Position numbers and translations under genes: made by a program. This document shows, one piece after another, positions 34,368 to 43,331 of a stretch of 64,000 nucleotides of DNA. The DNA comes from Nocardioides cremeus (GTDB taxonomy: Bacteria > Actinomycetota > Actinomycetes > Propionibacteriales > Nocardioidaceae), in the NCBI RefSeq assembly GCF_030518195.1, contig NZ_JAULSC010000003.1, positions 232,191-296,190 on the forward strand. Reading direction: 5' to 3'. Below the pieces are notes generated by a model. It ran no database searches. It had not been told where the DNA came from and saw nothing but the letters and a program-made list of their open reading frames with translations. Position 1 is the stretch's first letter; every line of letters begins with the position of its first letter.

Positions 34368-35312
34368 GTGAGCAACCAGAAGCTGACCGCCGCCATCGTC
34401 GGGCCCGGCAACATCGGCACCGACCTGATGTTCAAGCTGCTGCGCAGCGAGCACGTCGAGCCCCGCTGGATGATCGGGGTCGACCCGGCCTCCGAGGGTC
34501 TGCGGCTCGCTGCCGAGCAGGGCCTGCAGGCCTCCCACCAGGGGGTCGACTGGTTGCTGGAGCAGGACGAGCTGCCCGACCTCGTCTTCGAGGCGACCTC
34601 GGCCTACGTGCACCGTGAGTACGCGCCGCGCTACGAGGAGCGGGGCATCCGCGCGGTCGACCTGACCCCCGCCGCGGTCGGGCCGGCGGTGATCCCGCCG
34701 GTCAACGGCGACGACCACGTCGAGGCGATGAACGTCAACATGATCACCTGCGGCGGCCAGGCCACCATCCCGATGGTCGCGGCGGTCTCGCGGGCCGTGG
34801 CCGACGTCGGCGGGGTGTCCTACGCCGAGATCGTGGCCTCGGTGTCCTCGATGTCGGCGGGCCCCGGCACCCGCGCCAACATCGACGAGTTCACCCGCAC
34901 CACGGCCGCGGGGGTCGAGAGCATCGGTGGCGCGGCCCGCGGCAAGGCGATCATCATCCTCAACCCGGCCGAGCCGCCGATGATCATGCGCGACACCATC
35001 TACTGCGCCGTCCCGCCGGAGGCCGACCGCGACGCGATCCTCGCCTCGGTGACCGCCATGGAGAAGGCCGTCCAGGAGTACGTGCCGGGCTACCGACTGC
35101 TCCAGGAGCCCCAGCTCGACGAGCCCTCGCCAGCCACGCAGGGCCAGCTCAAGGTCTCGGTCTTCGTCGAGGTCGAGGGCGCCGGCGACTACCTGCCGCC
35201 GTACGCCGGCAACCTCGACATCATGACCGCCGCGGCCGCCCGCGTCGGCGACACCATCGCCCGATCCACCCGGAACCTCACCCAGGACCTGACCCAGGGG
35301 GCCACCCGATGA
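34368..35312 (+). CDS. hsaG: Acylating acetaldehyde/propionaldehyde dehydrogenase HsaG
   Basis: A 314-residue enzyme converting propanal (or acetaldehyde) plus CoA to the acyl-CoA with NAD, working with HsaF by substrate channelling. NAD motif [20 protein letters not shown]; the catalytic cysteine block is [19 protein letters not shown]. The start is set at GTG 34368, 7 nt after TAGCAT, rather than the ATG at 34359 that overlaps this -10 hexamer. HsaF overlaps its end by 4 bp. The hsaE hydratase gene that usually accompanies the pair is not found in this window. Confidence 0.9.
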   Translation: MSNQKLTAAIVGPGNIGTDLMFKLLRSEHVEPRWMIGVDPASEGLRLAAEQGLQASHQGVDWLLEQDELPDLVFEATSAYVHREYAPRYEERGIRAVDLTPAAVGPAVIPPVNGDDHVEAMNVNMITCGGQATIPMVAAVSRAVADVGGVSYAEIVASVSSMSAGPGTRANIDEFTRTTAAGVESIGGAARGKAIIILNPAEPPMIMRDTIYCAVPPEADRDAILASVTAMEKAVQEYVPGYRLLQEPQLDEPSPATQGQLKVSVFVEVEGAGDYLPPYAGNLDIMTAAAARVGDTIARSTRNLTQDLTQGATR

Positions 35313-36391
35313 GCACCGCACGCGACGACCTGGCCCGCACGTGGAGCGGACGCCACGGCGGCGACCTCGACCTGCGCCTGACCGACACCTGCCTGCGGGA
35401 CGGCTCGCACCACAAGCGCCACCAGTTCACCACCACCGAGGTGCGTGACATCGTGGCCGCCCTCGACGCCTCGGGCATCCCGGTGATCGAGGTGACCCAC
35501 GGCGACGGGCTGGGTGGCTCGTCGTTCAACTACGGCTTCTCGCGCACCCCCGAGCAGGAGCTGATCCGCACCGCGGCCGAGACCGCGACCCGGGCGCGGA
35601 TCGCCTTCCTGATGCTGCCCGGCGTGGGCACCAAGGACGACATCCGCGCCGCGCAGGACAACGGCGGCCAGATCTGCCGGATCGCCACGCACTGCACCGA
35701 GGCCGACACCTCGATCCAGCACTTCGGCCTGGCCCGCGAGCTGGGCCTCGAGACGGTCGGCTTCCTGATGATGAGCCACACCCAGCCGCCGGAGGTGCTG
35801 GCGAGGCAGGCGCGGATCATGGTCGAGGCGGGCTGCCAGTGCGTGTACGTCGTCGACTCGGCCGGGGCGCTGGTGATGGAGCAGACCGCCGACCGGGTCG
35901 CCGCGGTCGTCGCCGAGATCGGCGACGTCGCCGACGTGGGCTTCCACGGCCACGAGAACCTCGGGCTCGGCGTCGCCAACACCGTGATCGCGGCGCGGGC
36001 CGGAGCCACCCAGATCGACGGCTCGGTGCGCCGCTTCGGCGCCGGGGCCGGGAACACGCCGCTGGAGGCGTTCATCGGGGTCTGCGACAAGGTCGGCTGG
36101 CGCACCGGCGTCGACTTCCTGCAGATCGTCGACGCCTCCGAGGACGTCATCCGGCCGGCCATGCCCGAGGAGTGCCGGCTCGACCGGATGACGCTGATGA
36201 TGGGCTACGCCGGGGTCTACTCGAGCTTCCTCAAGCACGCCGGCAACGCCGCCGAGCGCTACGACGTCTCCGGGGCCAAGATCCTGCTCGAGGCGGGCCG
36301 GCGCAAGCTGATCGGCGGCCAGGAGGACCAGCTCGTCGACATCGCGCTGATGCTGCGTGCCGAGCAGGACAAGGCCGCGGCCAACGGGTGA
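35309..36391 (+). CDS. hsaF: 4-hydroxy-2-oxovalerate-type aldolase HsaF
   Basis: A 360-residue DRE-TIM metallolyase cleaving 4-hydroxy-2-oxohexanoate (from the steroid A/B ring fragment) to pyruvate and propanal. Motifs: [16 protein letters not shown] (RDG with base and metal Asp), [24 protein letters not shown], and the metal-binding FHGHEN. Length matches the BphI/HsaF family. ATGA overlap with hsaG favours complex assembly of the two enzymes. Paired KstR operators follow before hsaA. Confidence 0.92.
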   Translation: MSTARDDLARTWSGRHGGDLDLRLTDTCLRDGSHHKRHQFTTTEVRDIVAALDASGIPVIEVTHGDGLGGSSFNYGFSRTPEQELIRTAAETATRARIAFLMLPGVGTKDDIRAAQDNGGQICRIATHCTEADTSIQHFGLARELGLETVGFLMMSHTQPPEVLARQARIMVEAGCQCVYVVDSAGALVMEQTADRVAAVVAEIGDVADVGFHGHENLGLGVANTVIAARAGATQIDGSVRRFGAGAGNTPLEAFIGVCDKVGWRTGVDFLQIVDASEDVIRPAMPEECRLDRMTLMMGYAGVYSSFLKHAGNAAERYDVSGAKILLEAGRRKLIGGQEDQLVDIALMLRAEQDKAAANG

Positions 36392-36413
36392 GGGCCTGCT
36401 CCTTGTCCCAGAC

Positions 36414-36427
36414 TAGAACGTGTTCTA
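36414..36427 (+). promoter_or_regulatory. KstR operator 1 of a tandem pair before hsaA
   Basis: TAGAACGTGTTCTA is a perfect 14-bp palindrome fitting the KstR consensus. Its centre is 21 bp, two helical turns, from that of the second site at 36435-36448. Confidence 0.88.
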
Positions 36428-36434
36428 ATCTTGG

Positions 36435-36448
36435 TGGAACACGTTCCA
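36435..36448 (+). promoter_or_regulatory. KstR operator 2 of a tandem pair before hsaA
   Basis: TGGAACACGTTCCA is a perfect palindrome fitting the consensus. A TCTAAT hexamer between the two sites (36424-36429) may be the -10. The ribosome site ACAGGAG follows at about 36450, giving a short leader before hsaA. Confidence 0.88.
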
Positions 36449-36464
36449 CCGACAGGAGATTGTG

Positions 36465-37631
36465 ATGACCCAGGCTGTTCTCGACGGCGTGCGCGACCTG
36501 CTCCCGGGCCTCCGGGAGCGCGCGGACGAGGCCGAGCGTCTCCGCGTGGTCCCCGACGCCAACATCAAGGAGCTCGAGGAGACCGGCTTCTTCAAGCTCC
36601 TGCAGCCGCGCCGCTTCGACGGCTTCGAGGCCGACCCCGTCGACTTCTACACCGCAGTGCGCGACATCGCCTCGGCCTGCGGGTCGACCGGGTGGGTCAG
36701 CAGCGTCGTGGGCGTGCACCCCTGGCAGGTCGCGCTCTTCGCCGACGAGGCGCAGCAGGCGGTCTGGGGCGAGGACACCGCCACGCGGCTCTCCTCCTCC
36801 TACGCCCCGACCGGCAAGGCCGTCGTCACCGACGGCGGCTACCGGCTCTCGGGCAAGTGGAGCTTCTCCTCCGGCGCCGACCACTGCAGCTGGGTGCTGC
36901 TCGGCGGCCTGGTCTTCGACGCCGACGGCAACGTGGTGGACTTCAAGACCTTCATGGTCCCGCGCTCTGACTACACGATCAACGACGTGTGGCACATGGT
37001 CGGGCTCTCGGGCACCGGCTCCAACGACATCGTCGTCGACGACGTCTTCGTGCCCCAGGCGTTCACGCTGTCGATGGGCGAGACCGGCTCGTGCCGCGGC
37101 CCGGGCCAGGAGCAGAACACCAGCGACCTCTACAAGCTGCCCTTCCACTCGATCTTCACCGGCACCATCACCACCCCGATCATCGGGATGGCGATGGGGG
37201 CCTACGCCGAGCACGTCGAGATGCAGCAGCAGCGCAGCCGCGCGGCGTACCTGGGGGAGAAGGCGTCCAAGGACCCCTTCGCGATGGTCCGCATCGCCCG
37301 CGCCTCCAGCGAGATCGACGCCGCCTGGGCACTGCTGGTCGGCAACATCCGCGAGGAGCAGGCCCACGTGGCCCGCGGCGAGCAGATCCCGCTGCGCCTG
37401 CGCCTGAAGGTGCGCCGCGACCAGGTCATCGGCTCGCAGCGCGCCATCGACGCCATCGACGAGCTGTTCGAGGCCTCCGGCGGCCGGGCGCTGGCCCAGG
37501 GCACCTACCTCCAGCGGGCCTGGCGCGACGCGCACGCCGGTCGCGTGCACGCCGCCAACGACCCCGAGCGCGCCCTGCAGATGTTCGGTGCCCACGAGTT
37601 CGGCCACAAGGTCGACCCGGGGATGTACTGA
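36465..37631 (+). CDS. hsaA: HsaA, flavin-dependent monooxygenase (oxygenase component)
   Basis: A 388-residue member of the acyl-CoA-dehydrogenase-like group D flavin monooxygenases. With reduced flavin from HsaB it 4-hydroxylates the phenolic secosteroid 3-HSA to the catechol DHSA. Typical blocks: LLQPRRFDGFEADPVDFYTAVRDIA, SGKWSFSSGADHCSWVLLGG, WHMVGLSGTGSNDIVVDDVFVP and GGRALAQGTYLQRAWRDAHAG. Mycobacterial HsaA is about 394 residues. The ATG at 36465 lies 7 nt after AGGAG; a GTG one codon earlier is possible. It begins the hsaADCB operon. Confidence 0.93.
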   Translation: MTQAVLDGVRDLLPGLRERADEAERLRVVPDANIKELEETGFFKLLQPRRFDGFEADPVDFYTAVRDIASACGSTGWVSSVVGVHPWQVALFADEAQQAVWGEDTATRLSSSYAPTGKAVVTDGGYRLSGKWSFSSGADHCSWVLLGGLVFDADGNVVDFKTFMVPRSDYTINDVWHMVGLSGTGSNDIVVDDVFVPQAFTLSMGETGSCRGPGQEQNTSDLYKLPFHSIFTGTITTPIIGMAMGAYAEHVEMQQQRSRAAYLGEKASKDPFAMVRIARASSEIDAAWALLVGNIREEQAHVARGEQIPLRLRLKVRRDQVIGSQRAIDAIDELFEASGGRALAQGTYLQRAWRDAHAGRVHAANDPERALQMFGAHEFGHKVDPGMY

Positions 37632-37633
37632 GC

Positions 37634-38557
37634 GTGGCGAGCATGGTGGGCGAGGTGACCCAGGAGTCCGCACGTCGTACCGCGACGGTGCGCACCGAGG
37701 CGGCCGGCGAGATCGCCCTGAGCTACTACGAGGCGGGGGAGGCCGGCGGGGAGGGTGACGTGGGCGCCGGGCTGCCGCTGGTGATGCTGCACGGCGGCGG
37801 GCCCGGCGCCTCGTCGTGGTCGAACTTCGGCCCCGCCCTGCCCGGGTTCGCACAGTCGTTCCGCACGATCCTGGTCGACCAGCCCGGCTTCGGCGGCTCC
37901 GACAAGCCGGCCGTGGTCGGCAACTACTACCGCTTCGCCGCCGACGCCGTGGTCGCCCTGCTCGACGAGCTCGGCATCGAGCGGGTGCACCTGCTCGGCA
38001 ACAGCCTCGGTGGCGGCACGGCGATGCGGCTGGCGCTGTCCTACCCCGACCGGGTCGGCCGGCTCGTGCTGATGGGCCCCGGCGGGCTGTCGCTCAACCT
38101 CTTCCACGCCGACCCGACCGAGGGGGTGCAGCGGCTGATGGAGTTCGGCGCCGACCCGACCCCCGAGCGGCTGCGCGCCTTCATCTCGACCATGGTCGTG
38201 GACCAGTCGCTGGTCACCGACGAGCTCGTCGCCGCGCGGTACGCCGACGCCACCGCGCCCGGCGCGCAGGAGGCGATGCGCTCGATGGGGATGTCCTTCT
38301 GGAACCCCGAGACCGCCGAGGACGGCATGCTGTGGCGCGAGGCGCACCGGCTGCGCAAGCACACCCTGCTGACCTGGGGCCGTGAGGACCGGGTCAACCC
38401 GCTCGACGGGGCGATGGCCGCGCTCAAGCTGATCCCGCGCGCCAGCCTGCACGTCTTCCCGAACTGCGGCCACTGGGCCCAGATCGAGGCCGCCGAGGAG
38501 TTCCGCGAGGTGGCCACCGCCTTCCTCGCCCGCCACCAGGAGAGAGCCCGCTCGTGA
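37634..38557 (+). CDS. hsaD: HsaD, C-C bond hydrolase (meta-cleavage product hydrolase)
   Basis: A 307-residue alpha/beta hydrolase of the BphD type that splits the ring-cleaved product DSHA into the bicyclic propionate (HIP precursor) and a C6 dienoate. Oxyanion region HGGGPGASSWSNFG, nucleophile S124 in GNSLGGG, acid residue in WGREDRVNP, base in NCGHWAQIE. GTG at 37634 follows the hsaA stop by 2 nt; an ATG three codons later is also possible. HsaC overlaps the end by 4 bp. Confidence 0.92.
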   Translation: MASMVGEVTQESARRTATVRTEAAGEIALSYYEAGEAGGEGDVGAGLPLVMLHGGGPGASSWSNFGPALPGFAQSFRTILVDQPGFGGSDKPAVVGNYYRFAADAVVALLDELGIERVHLLGNSLGGGTAMRLALSYPDRVGRLVLMGPGGLSLNLFHADPTEGVQRLMEFGADPTPERLRAFISTMVVDQSLVTDELVAARYADATAPGAQEAMRSMGMSFWNPETAEDGMLWREAHRLRKHTLLTWGREDRVNPLDGAMAALKLIPRASLHVFPNCGHWAQIEAAEEFREVATAFLARHQERARS

Positions 38558-39453
38558 GCATCGACATCCGGTCCATGGGCTACGTGCGCGTGGCCAGCAC
38601 CGACCTCGACCAGTGGCGCCACTTCGCCACCAAGGTGCTGGGCCTCGCCGAGGGGCGCGGGCCGCACCCCGACCACCTCTACTTCCGCATCGACGCCGTC
38701 TCCGCGCGCCTGGTCGTGGTGCCCGCCGACGTCGACCAGCTCGCCTGCACCGGCTGGGAGGTCGCCGACCACCAGGCCCTGCAGGCTGGCAGGGAGCACC
38801 TCAAGGAGGCCGGCGTCGCCTACGAGGAGGGCAGCGCGGAGGAGCTCGACGAGCGCCGGGTCCAGGAGCTGGTGCGCTTCGAGGACCCCTTCGGCAACGT
38901 CTTCGAGCTCTTCCACGGCATCACCTACGAGTCGCGGCCCGTCGTGACGCCGTACGGCGCCCGCTTCGTGACGGGCGACCAGGGGATGGGCCACATCGTG
39001 GTGCCGGTCGACGACGACGTCGAGGCGCTGCGCTTCTACTCCGAGGTGCTCGGCTTCCGGCTGCGCGACTCGATGAGCATGCCCGGCGAGTTCGTCGGCA
39101 GGGAGCCCGGCTCGAAGGTGTGGCTGCGCTTCCTCGGGGTCAACCCGCGCCACCACTCGCTGGCGTTCCTGCCGATGCCCAACCCGGCGCGCTGCGTGCA
39201 CATCATGCTCGAGGTCGAGGAGCTCGACGACGTCGGTCGCGCGCTGGAGCGGGTGCGCAAGCACGGTGCGCCGCTCTCGGCGACCCTGGGCCGGCACATG
39301 AACGACGAGATGGTCTCCTTCTACGTCCGCTCGCCCGGCGGCTTCGACATCGAGTACGGCACCGACGGCCTCCAGGTCGACGACGCGCGCTGGGTGGCGC
39401 GCGAGTCGACGGCCGTCTCCTACTGGGGGCACGACTTCTCGGGTGGGCAGTGA
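38554..39453 (+). CDS. hsaC: HsaC, extradiol catechol dioxygenase
   Basis: A 299-residue two-domain vicinal-oxygen-chelate dioxygenase that opens the catecholic secosteroid DHSA. The Fe(II) ligands are H147 (GMGHIVV), H216 (CVHIMLE) and E267 (GFDIEYG), each one or two residues from the numbering of M. tuberculosis HsaC. The N-terminal domain lacks metal ligands, as usual. GTG start inside the hsaD end. The stop shares a base with the hsaB start. Confidence 0.93.
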   Translation: MSIDIRSMGYVRVASTDLDQWRHFATKVLGLAEGRGPHPDHLYFRIDAVSARLVVVPADVDQLACTGWEVADHQALQAGREHLKEAGVAYEEGSAEELDERRVQELVRFEDPFGNVFELFHGITYESRPVVTPYGARFVTGDQGMGHIVVPVDDDVEALRFYSEVLGFRLRDSMSMPGEFVGREPGSKVWLRFLGVNPRHHSLAFLPMPNPARCVHIMLEVEELDDVGRALERVRKHGAPLSATLGRHMNDEMVSFYVRSPGGFDIEYGTDGLQVDDARWVARESTAVSYWGHDFSGGQ

Positions 39454-40112
39454 TGTCTAAGGTCGAGACCATGTCGCAGCAGCCCCAGATCCCCGAGGGG
39501 ATGAACCCCGACGCGCGGGAGACCTGGCCCAGCCCCGAGCTGATCGAGTCCTGGCTCGGCGACTCGGTCTACGACCTGCACCTGGGCCCCGGCGACGACG
39601 TCGCCGTGCCCGGCGACGACCCCGCCGCGGCCGCGGCGGCCCGCCGCTTCCGCGACGTGCTGAGCCAGTTCGGCTCCGGCGTCACCGTGGTCACCACCAT
39701 GAGCGGCGACGAGCCGGTCGGGATGACCTGCCAGTCGTTCTCCAGCGTCTCGCTCGACCCGCCGCTGGTGATGTTCGTGCCGGCCAAGACCTCCCGCGCC
39801 TGGCCGATGATCCAGCGCGCCGGGCGCTTCTGCGTCAACGTCCTCTCCGCCGAGCAGGCCGGGCTGTCGAACCAGATGGCCAGCCGCGGCGTCGACAAGT
39901 TCGCCGGCGTCGACTGGACGCCCTCGCGGCACACCGGGTCGCCGGTGCTCACCGGCACCCTGGCGCACATCGACTGCACCGTGCACGCCGTGCACGAGGC
40001 CGGCGACCACTACGTGGTGATCGGGCGTGCCCTCGACCTGCAGGTCGGCGCCGAGGGGTCCGACCCGCTGCTGTTCTTCCGCGGCCAGTACCGCACCACC
40101 GCGCCCGACTGA
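39453..40112 (+). CDS. hsaB: HsaB, flavin reductase component
   Basis: A 219-residue flavin reductase of the HpaC type which supplies reduced FMN/FAD to HsaA. Core motifs are FRDVLSQFGSGVTVVTTMSGDEPVGMTCQSF, VSLDPPLVMFVPAKTSRAWP and CTVHAVHEAGDHYVVIGRAL. The protein starts with about 45 extra residues (PEGMNPDARETWPSPELIESW and on) relative to the usual length near 187. Internal starts exist but the extension is acidic and ordered-looking, so I keep it. The ATG shares its A with the hsaC stop. Confidence 0.88.
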   Translation: MSKVETMSQQPQIPEGMNPDARETWPSPELIESWLGDSVYDLHLGPGDDVAVPGDDPAAAAAARRFRDVLSQFGSGVTVVTTMSGDEPVGMTCQSFSSVSLDPPLVMFVPAKTSRAWPMIQRAGRFCVNVLSAEQAGLSNQMASRGVDKFAGVDWTPSRHTGSPVLTGTLAHIDCTVHAVHEAGDHYVVIGRALDLQVGAEGSDPLLFFRGQYRTTAPD

Positions 40113-40131
40113 GCGTTCCCCCTGCGGCGTC

Positions 40132-41505
40132 TCAGCGGGTCTCCAGCCACCACGGGCTGGTGTAGGCGATCCCCAGGTCGTTGCACGGGTGCCCCTCGGG
40201 GCCCGGGGTCGCGTTGGGCTGGTCCGGGTCGGAGACGCGCACCAGCAGCCAGTCGCCGTCGGCCAGGTCGACCGGCACCCGCAGCTCCAGCAGCGGGCCG
40301 ACCTCGAAGTCGACCACGTCGGCCACCAGAGGGGCGTCGGTGCCGGGGCGCAGCACCTGCGCGGCCAGGCGACGCCCGCGCCACGACCGGTCCCGCGCCA
40401 GGTCCAGGCGCAGCGTCAGCGTCGTACGACCGCGGCGGGGGAGGGTGACGACCGAGCCCATCCGCACCGGGGCGCCCTGACGCGTGGCAGCGGTGGCGTC
40501 GAGGCGCAGCCCGGAGGTGCGGGTGGCGAAGAACCGGCGCTGGCGCATCGCCCGCTTCACGCCCTGGCGGCTGTGGTCGCGCACCCACAGCCCGGTGCGG
40601 CCCTTGCCCTCGGGGAAGCCCCAGTCGGTGCCGTGCTCGTCGGTGACGCCGGTGATGCCGGTGCGCCAGCCGTTGTTGAGGCACACGCACAGCGGCGACT
40701 CGCGGCCGTCGGCGAAGCCCTCGAAGAGGTAGTCGTCGCGGCGGTTGAACATCTCCAGGCCCACGACCTGGTCGCGCACGCGGGCGTCGTACACGAACTC
40801 CTGGAAGCGTCCGGGCTCGCGGCCGGGGTGGTTGAAGCCGGCCAGCGCGCCCGCGCCGCCGTCGAGCACCAGCCCGGGCTCGCGGCGCAGCCACTCGAGC
40901 AGCGGCTGCATCAGGCCCGCCCGCAGCACGTCGGTGTAGTGCTCGCTGAACCAGACGTTGACGTGGCCGACCAGCGGCTCGGACCACTCGAAACCGCGGA
41001 TCGCGGTGAACGCACCGTCGACGTCGGCGGCGTCGGCGTACGCACCGGTGGCGCGCCAGCCGCGCGGAGTGAGCCCGGCGGCCTGGGTGTACTCCGGGGG
41101 CAGGAGGTCGGTGAGCACGTCGCCGAGCAGGTTGTCGGAGAGCGTGGCGTGGTCGGTCAGGGCCGCCACGTCGAGGCCGGCCTCGCGCATCGAGTCGAAC
41201 GCCGCCGCCGGGTCGCCGTCGCCGTCGCTGAGCAGCGTGTGGTTGTGCAGGTCGGCGTGCACGAGGTGGGTGCCGCGGGTCAGCCGCGAGGTGCGGGAGG
41301 CGCCCGCCCGGGCGGCCGGGCTGCCCGGGGCGGCGGCCGCGCCGGTGCGGGTCCCGGCCGCGCCGGCCACCAGCAGCCCGGCCCCTGCGGCGGCCAGCGT
41401 GCTGCGGCGGGTCAGGCGGGCGCGGGTGGCGTGGTCCGGGGTGGTGAGCTCACGGTGGGGCGCGTGGTGGGGCGCGTGGTGGGGCGCGTGGTGGTCGTCG
41501 CACAT
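40132..41505 (-). CDS. Tat-exported CehA/McbA-family PHP metallohydrolase
   Basis: A 457-residue secreted metal-dependent phosphoesterase. The N-terminus has three HHAP-like histidine repeats, then a twin-arginine signal (LTRRSTLAAAGAGLLVAGAAG). The PHP domain shows HADLHNHTLLSDGDGDP, LDVAALTDHA, FEWSEPLVGHVNVWF and FNHPGREPGRFQEF, providing the metal ligands. CehA/McbA relatives hydrolyse carbamates or phosphoesters. The His repeat arises from a 12-bp tandem DNA repeat (41461-41494). It lies convergent to hsaB, 19 bp away, with no KstR site, so a steroid role is not supported. Confidence 0.85.
   Translation of the reverse strand: MCDDHHAPHHAPHHAPHRELTTPDHATRARLTRRSTLAAAGAGLLVAGAAGTRTGAAAAPGSPAARAGASRTSRLTRGTHLVHADLHNHTLLSDGDGDPAAAFDSMREAGLDVAALTDHATLSDNLLGDVLTDLLPPEYTQAAGLTPRGWRATGAYADAADVDGAFTAIRGFEWSEPLVGHVNVWFSEHYTDVLRAGLMQPLLEWLRREPGLVLDGGAGALAGFNHPGREPGRFQEFVYDARVRDQVVGLEMFNRRDDYLFEGFADGRESPLCVCLNNGWRTGITGVTDEHGTDWGFPEGKGRTGLWVRDHSRQGVKRAMRQRRFFATRTSGLRLDATAATRQGAPVRMGSVVTLPRRGRTTLTLRLDLARDRSWRGRRLAAQVLRPGTDAPLVADVVDFEVGPLLELRVPVDLADGDWLLVRVSDPDQPNATPGPEGHPCNDLGIAYTSPWWLETR
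41461..41494. repeat. Short 12-bp tandem repeat encoding HHAP units
   Basis: Almost three copies of CGCGTGGTGGGG lie within the start of the PHP hydrolase gene and encode the repeated His-Ala-Pro-His tract. Repeat number could vary by slippage. Confidence 0.85.
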
Positions 41506-41570
41506 GGTCGTATCAACGCATGCGGGGGCGTCCGGTTCCGGTCGGGCGGGTGAACGGTAGGTTCGGGCAC

Positions 41571-42221
41571 GTGATCGCTCTGCCTGCCCACGGGTTCGTG
41601 ATGCTGTCGATGCCCAAGTGCGCCTCGACGACGCTGGTCACCACGCTCAAGGGCCACGCCGAGATCCTGATGCGGGTCAACCCGCGGCTCAAGCACATGA
41701 ACTGCCGCACCTTCACCAACCGGATGGTGCCGGTGCTGCAGGGCGCGGGCTACGAGCGCAGCGACTACGAGCTGGTGACGCTCTTCCGCGAGCCGGTGTC
41801 GTGGCTGGAGTCGTGGTGGCGCTACCGCCAGCGCCCGGCCCTGCAGGACAAGGCCGACGGCAAGTGGACCGGCGAGACCAGCTTCGACGACTTCGTGGCC
41901 GCCCACATCGACGGCGCCCCGGGCGGGATCACCGGGCGCCAGGCCCGCTTCGTGGCCCTCGACGACGACCTGACCATCGGCGTCGACCGCATCTTCGCGC
42001 TCGAGGCCGCCGACGTGTGGCAGTCGTGGATCGCCCAGCAGCTGGGCCAGCAGGTCGACCTGGTCACCAAGAACTGGTCGACCTCGACCGCGACCGCCGC
42101 CCTCTCCGACACCACCCGCACCCGCCTCCTCGAGCACTACGCGCCCGAGTACGACATCTACGACCAGCTGCGCGCCGCCGGTGGGAGCTGGTCCGTCCCC
42201 TCCGGCTACCGCCCCTCCTGA
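41571..42221 (+). CDS. Sulfotransferase-like (P-loop) protein
   Basis: A 216-residue protein with the 5'-phosphosulfate-binding-like loop FVMLSMPKCASTTLVTTL and the later R-E-P segment VTLFREPVSWLESWWRYR, both as in sulfotransferase family 2 proteins. The rest is poorly conserved. GTG at 41571 is leaderless, with TAGGTT ending 7 nt upstream. Sulfation of a glycan or lipid is the usual role of such proteins. Given the neighbourhood a steroid substrate is conceivable, but nothing in the sequence shows it. Confidence 0.7.
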   Translation: MIALPAHGFVMLSMPKCASTTLVTTLKGHAEILMRVNPRLKHMNCRTFTNRMVPVLQGAGYERSDYELVTLFREPVSWLESWWRYRQRPALQDKADGKWTGETSFDDFVAAHIDGAPGGITGRQARFVALDDDLTIGVDRIFALEAADVWQSWIAQQLGQQVDLVTKNWSTSTATAALSDTTRTRLLEHYAPEYDIYDQLRAAGGSWSVPSGYRPS

Positions 42222-42231
42222 GGCCGCCCGC

Positions 42232-42314
42232 GCGGGAGTTTTGTCGGCCGGCCGACAAAACTCCTGGGTGGCCGATGAAGCTTCATCGGCCAGCCACCAG
42301 TTTCGTCGACGGCC
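42232..42314. repeat. Palindromic repeat cluster, left copy
   Basis: It contains a perfect 30-bp palindrome (42235-42264, centred on GGCCGGCC with GTTTTGTC/GACAAAAC flanks), then a perfect 24-bp palindrome (42269-42292, centred AAGCTT with TGGCCGATG arms), then CCAGTTTCGTCGACGGCC. A diverged direct copy of the whole cluster is found at about 43332-43416, on the other side of the AbiEi/DUF559 gene. Confidence 0.88.
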
Positions 42315-42328
42315 AATGCCGTACGACG

Positions 42329-43267
42329 TCAAGCGACGGGCGCCAGGTAGCGGGTCAGCCGCGCGAGCAGACGTCCAGGGTGGTGCAGGTCGGCCCAGGT
42401 GATGCGGATGACGGTCCAGCCCGTCGCCTCCCGCAGCCGGTCCTCGCGCGTCTTCTCGCGCAGCACCATCTCCTCGATGCTCTCGCCGTCGCGGCGCATG
42501 GAGTGGTACTTCTCCCGGCCGTCGAACTCGACGATCAACCGCTGCTCGGGCCATGCGAAGTCCACCCTGCCGATGAGCCAGCCCCGGTCGTCGCGGACCT
42601 CGTGCTGCAGCACGGGCTCCGGCAGCCCGGCATCGAGGAAGGCCAGTCGTGCCAGGGACTCACCGACGCTCTCGGACCCGACCCGGGCGTACCCGAGCTT
42701 GAGGGTCAGGTCGAGGTGGTCGCTCCACACGCTGCGGGTGCGCAGCTCACGACGCAGCTCCTCGGGGTCGGTCAGCTTCTGCTGGTAGAACCAGTCGAGG
42801 ACGCACACGGCCGCGTCGCGCTCGACCAGTGCGGCCGTGTCGAGCGCCGTCCTCGCGGGCGCGGTGATCTTGTGACCATCACGCAGCACCACCTCGTCCT
42901 CTCGACAGCTGCCTCGGTGGTGGCGGACCTTCGCCTGCACACGCTCCCCGGCGCGGGAGAGCTCGGTGAGATGGACCTCGTCGAGAGGGAGACCGTGGTC
43001 GGGTGCGCCGTACGCCAGGGCGGCGCTCACGTGGGACAGTGCGACGTCATCGTCGTAGAGCCGCATGACACCGCGGCTCAGCATCCGGTGCCGGTCGACC
43101 TTCGAGGCGGCCGCCCACCGTCGTGCATCGGCGTACACGCCGTGCCGCAGGCGCACCAGAGTGCCCACGCGCACCAGTCGGGCGATGGCGTTGTCGTGGA
43201 CCCCGGTCGCGACCAGGTCGCGGCGCAGCACCACGCCCAGGTCGTCGGTCGCAGGCTTGATCATCAT
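42329..43267 (-). CDS. AbiEi-like antitoxin-domain protein with C-terminal DUF559 (Vsr-like) domain
   Basis: A 312-residue protein. The N-terminus (about 1-70) has the winged-helix AbiEi_4 type: VLRRDLVATGVHDNAIARLVRVGTLVRLRHGVYA. The C-terminal third (about 210-312) is DUF559/very-short-patch-repair-like: VDFAWPEQRLIVEFDGREKYH, REKTREDRLREATGWTVIRITWADL, with D and E in nuclease-like positions. Such two-part proteins are common orphans in actinomycetes and no AbiEii toxin is adjacent. ATG at 43267 follows CAGGCT by 6 nt. Palindromic repeats flank it on both sides. Confidence 0.82.
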   Translation of the reverse strand: MMIKPATDDLGVVLRRDLVATGVHDNAIARLVRVGTLVRLRHGVYADARRWAAASKVDRHRMLSRGVMRLYDDDVALSHVSAALAYGAPDHGLPLDEVHLTELSRAGERVQAKVRHHRGSCREDEVVLRDGHKITAPARTALDTAALVERDAAVCVLDWFYQQKLTDPEELRRELRTRSVWSDHLDLTLKLGYARVGSESVGESLARLAFLDAGLPEPVLQHEVRDDRGWLIGRVDFAWPEQRLIVEFDGREKYHSMRRDGESIEEMVLREKTREDRLREATGWTVIRITWADLHHPGRLLARLTRYLAPVA

Positions 43268-43331
43268 GTGCCGAGCCTGTCCCGTGGACCGATCGCCCGC
43301 ACCTGCCGATCGCGAGCCTGTGGACAACCAG

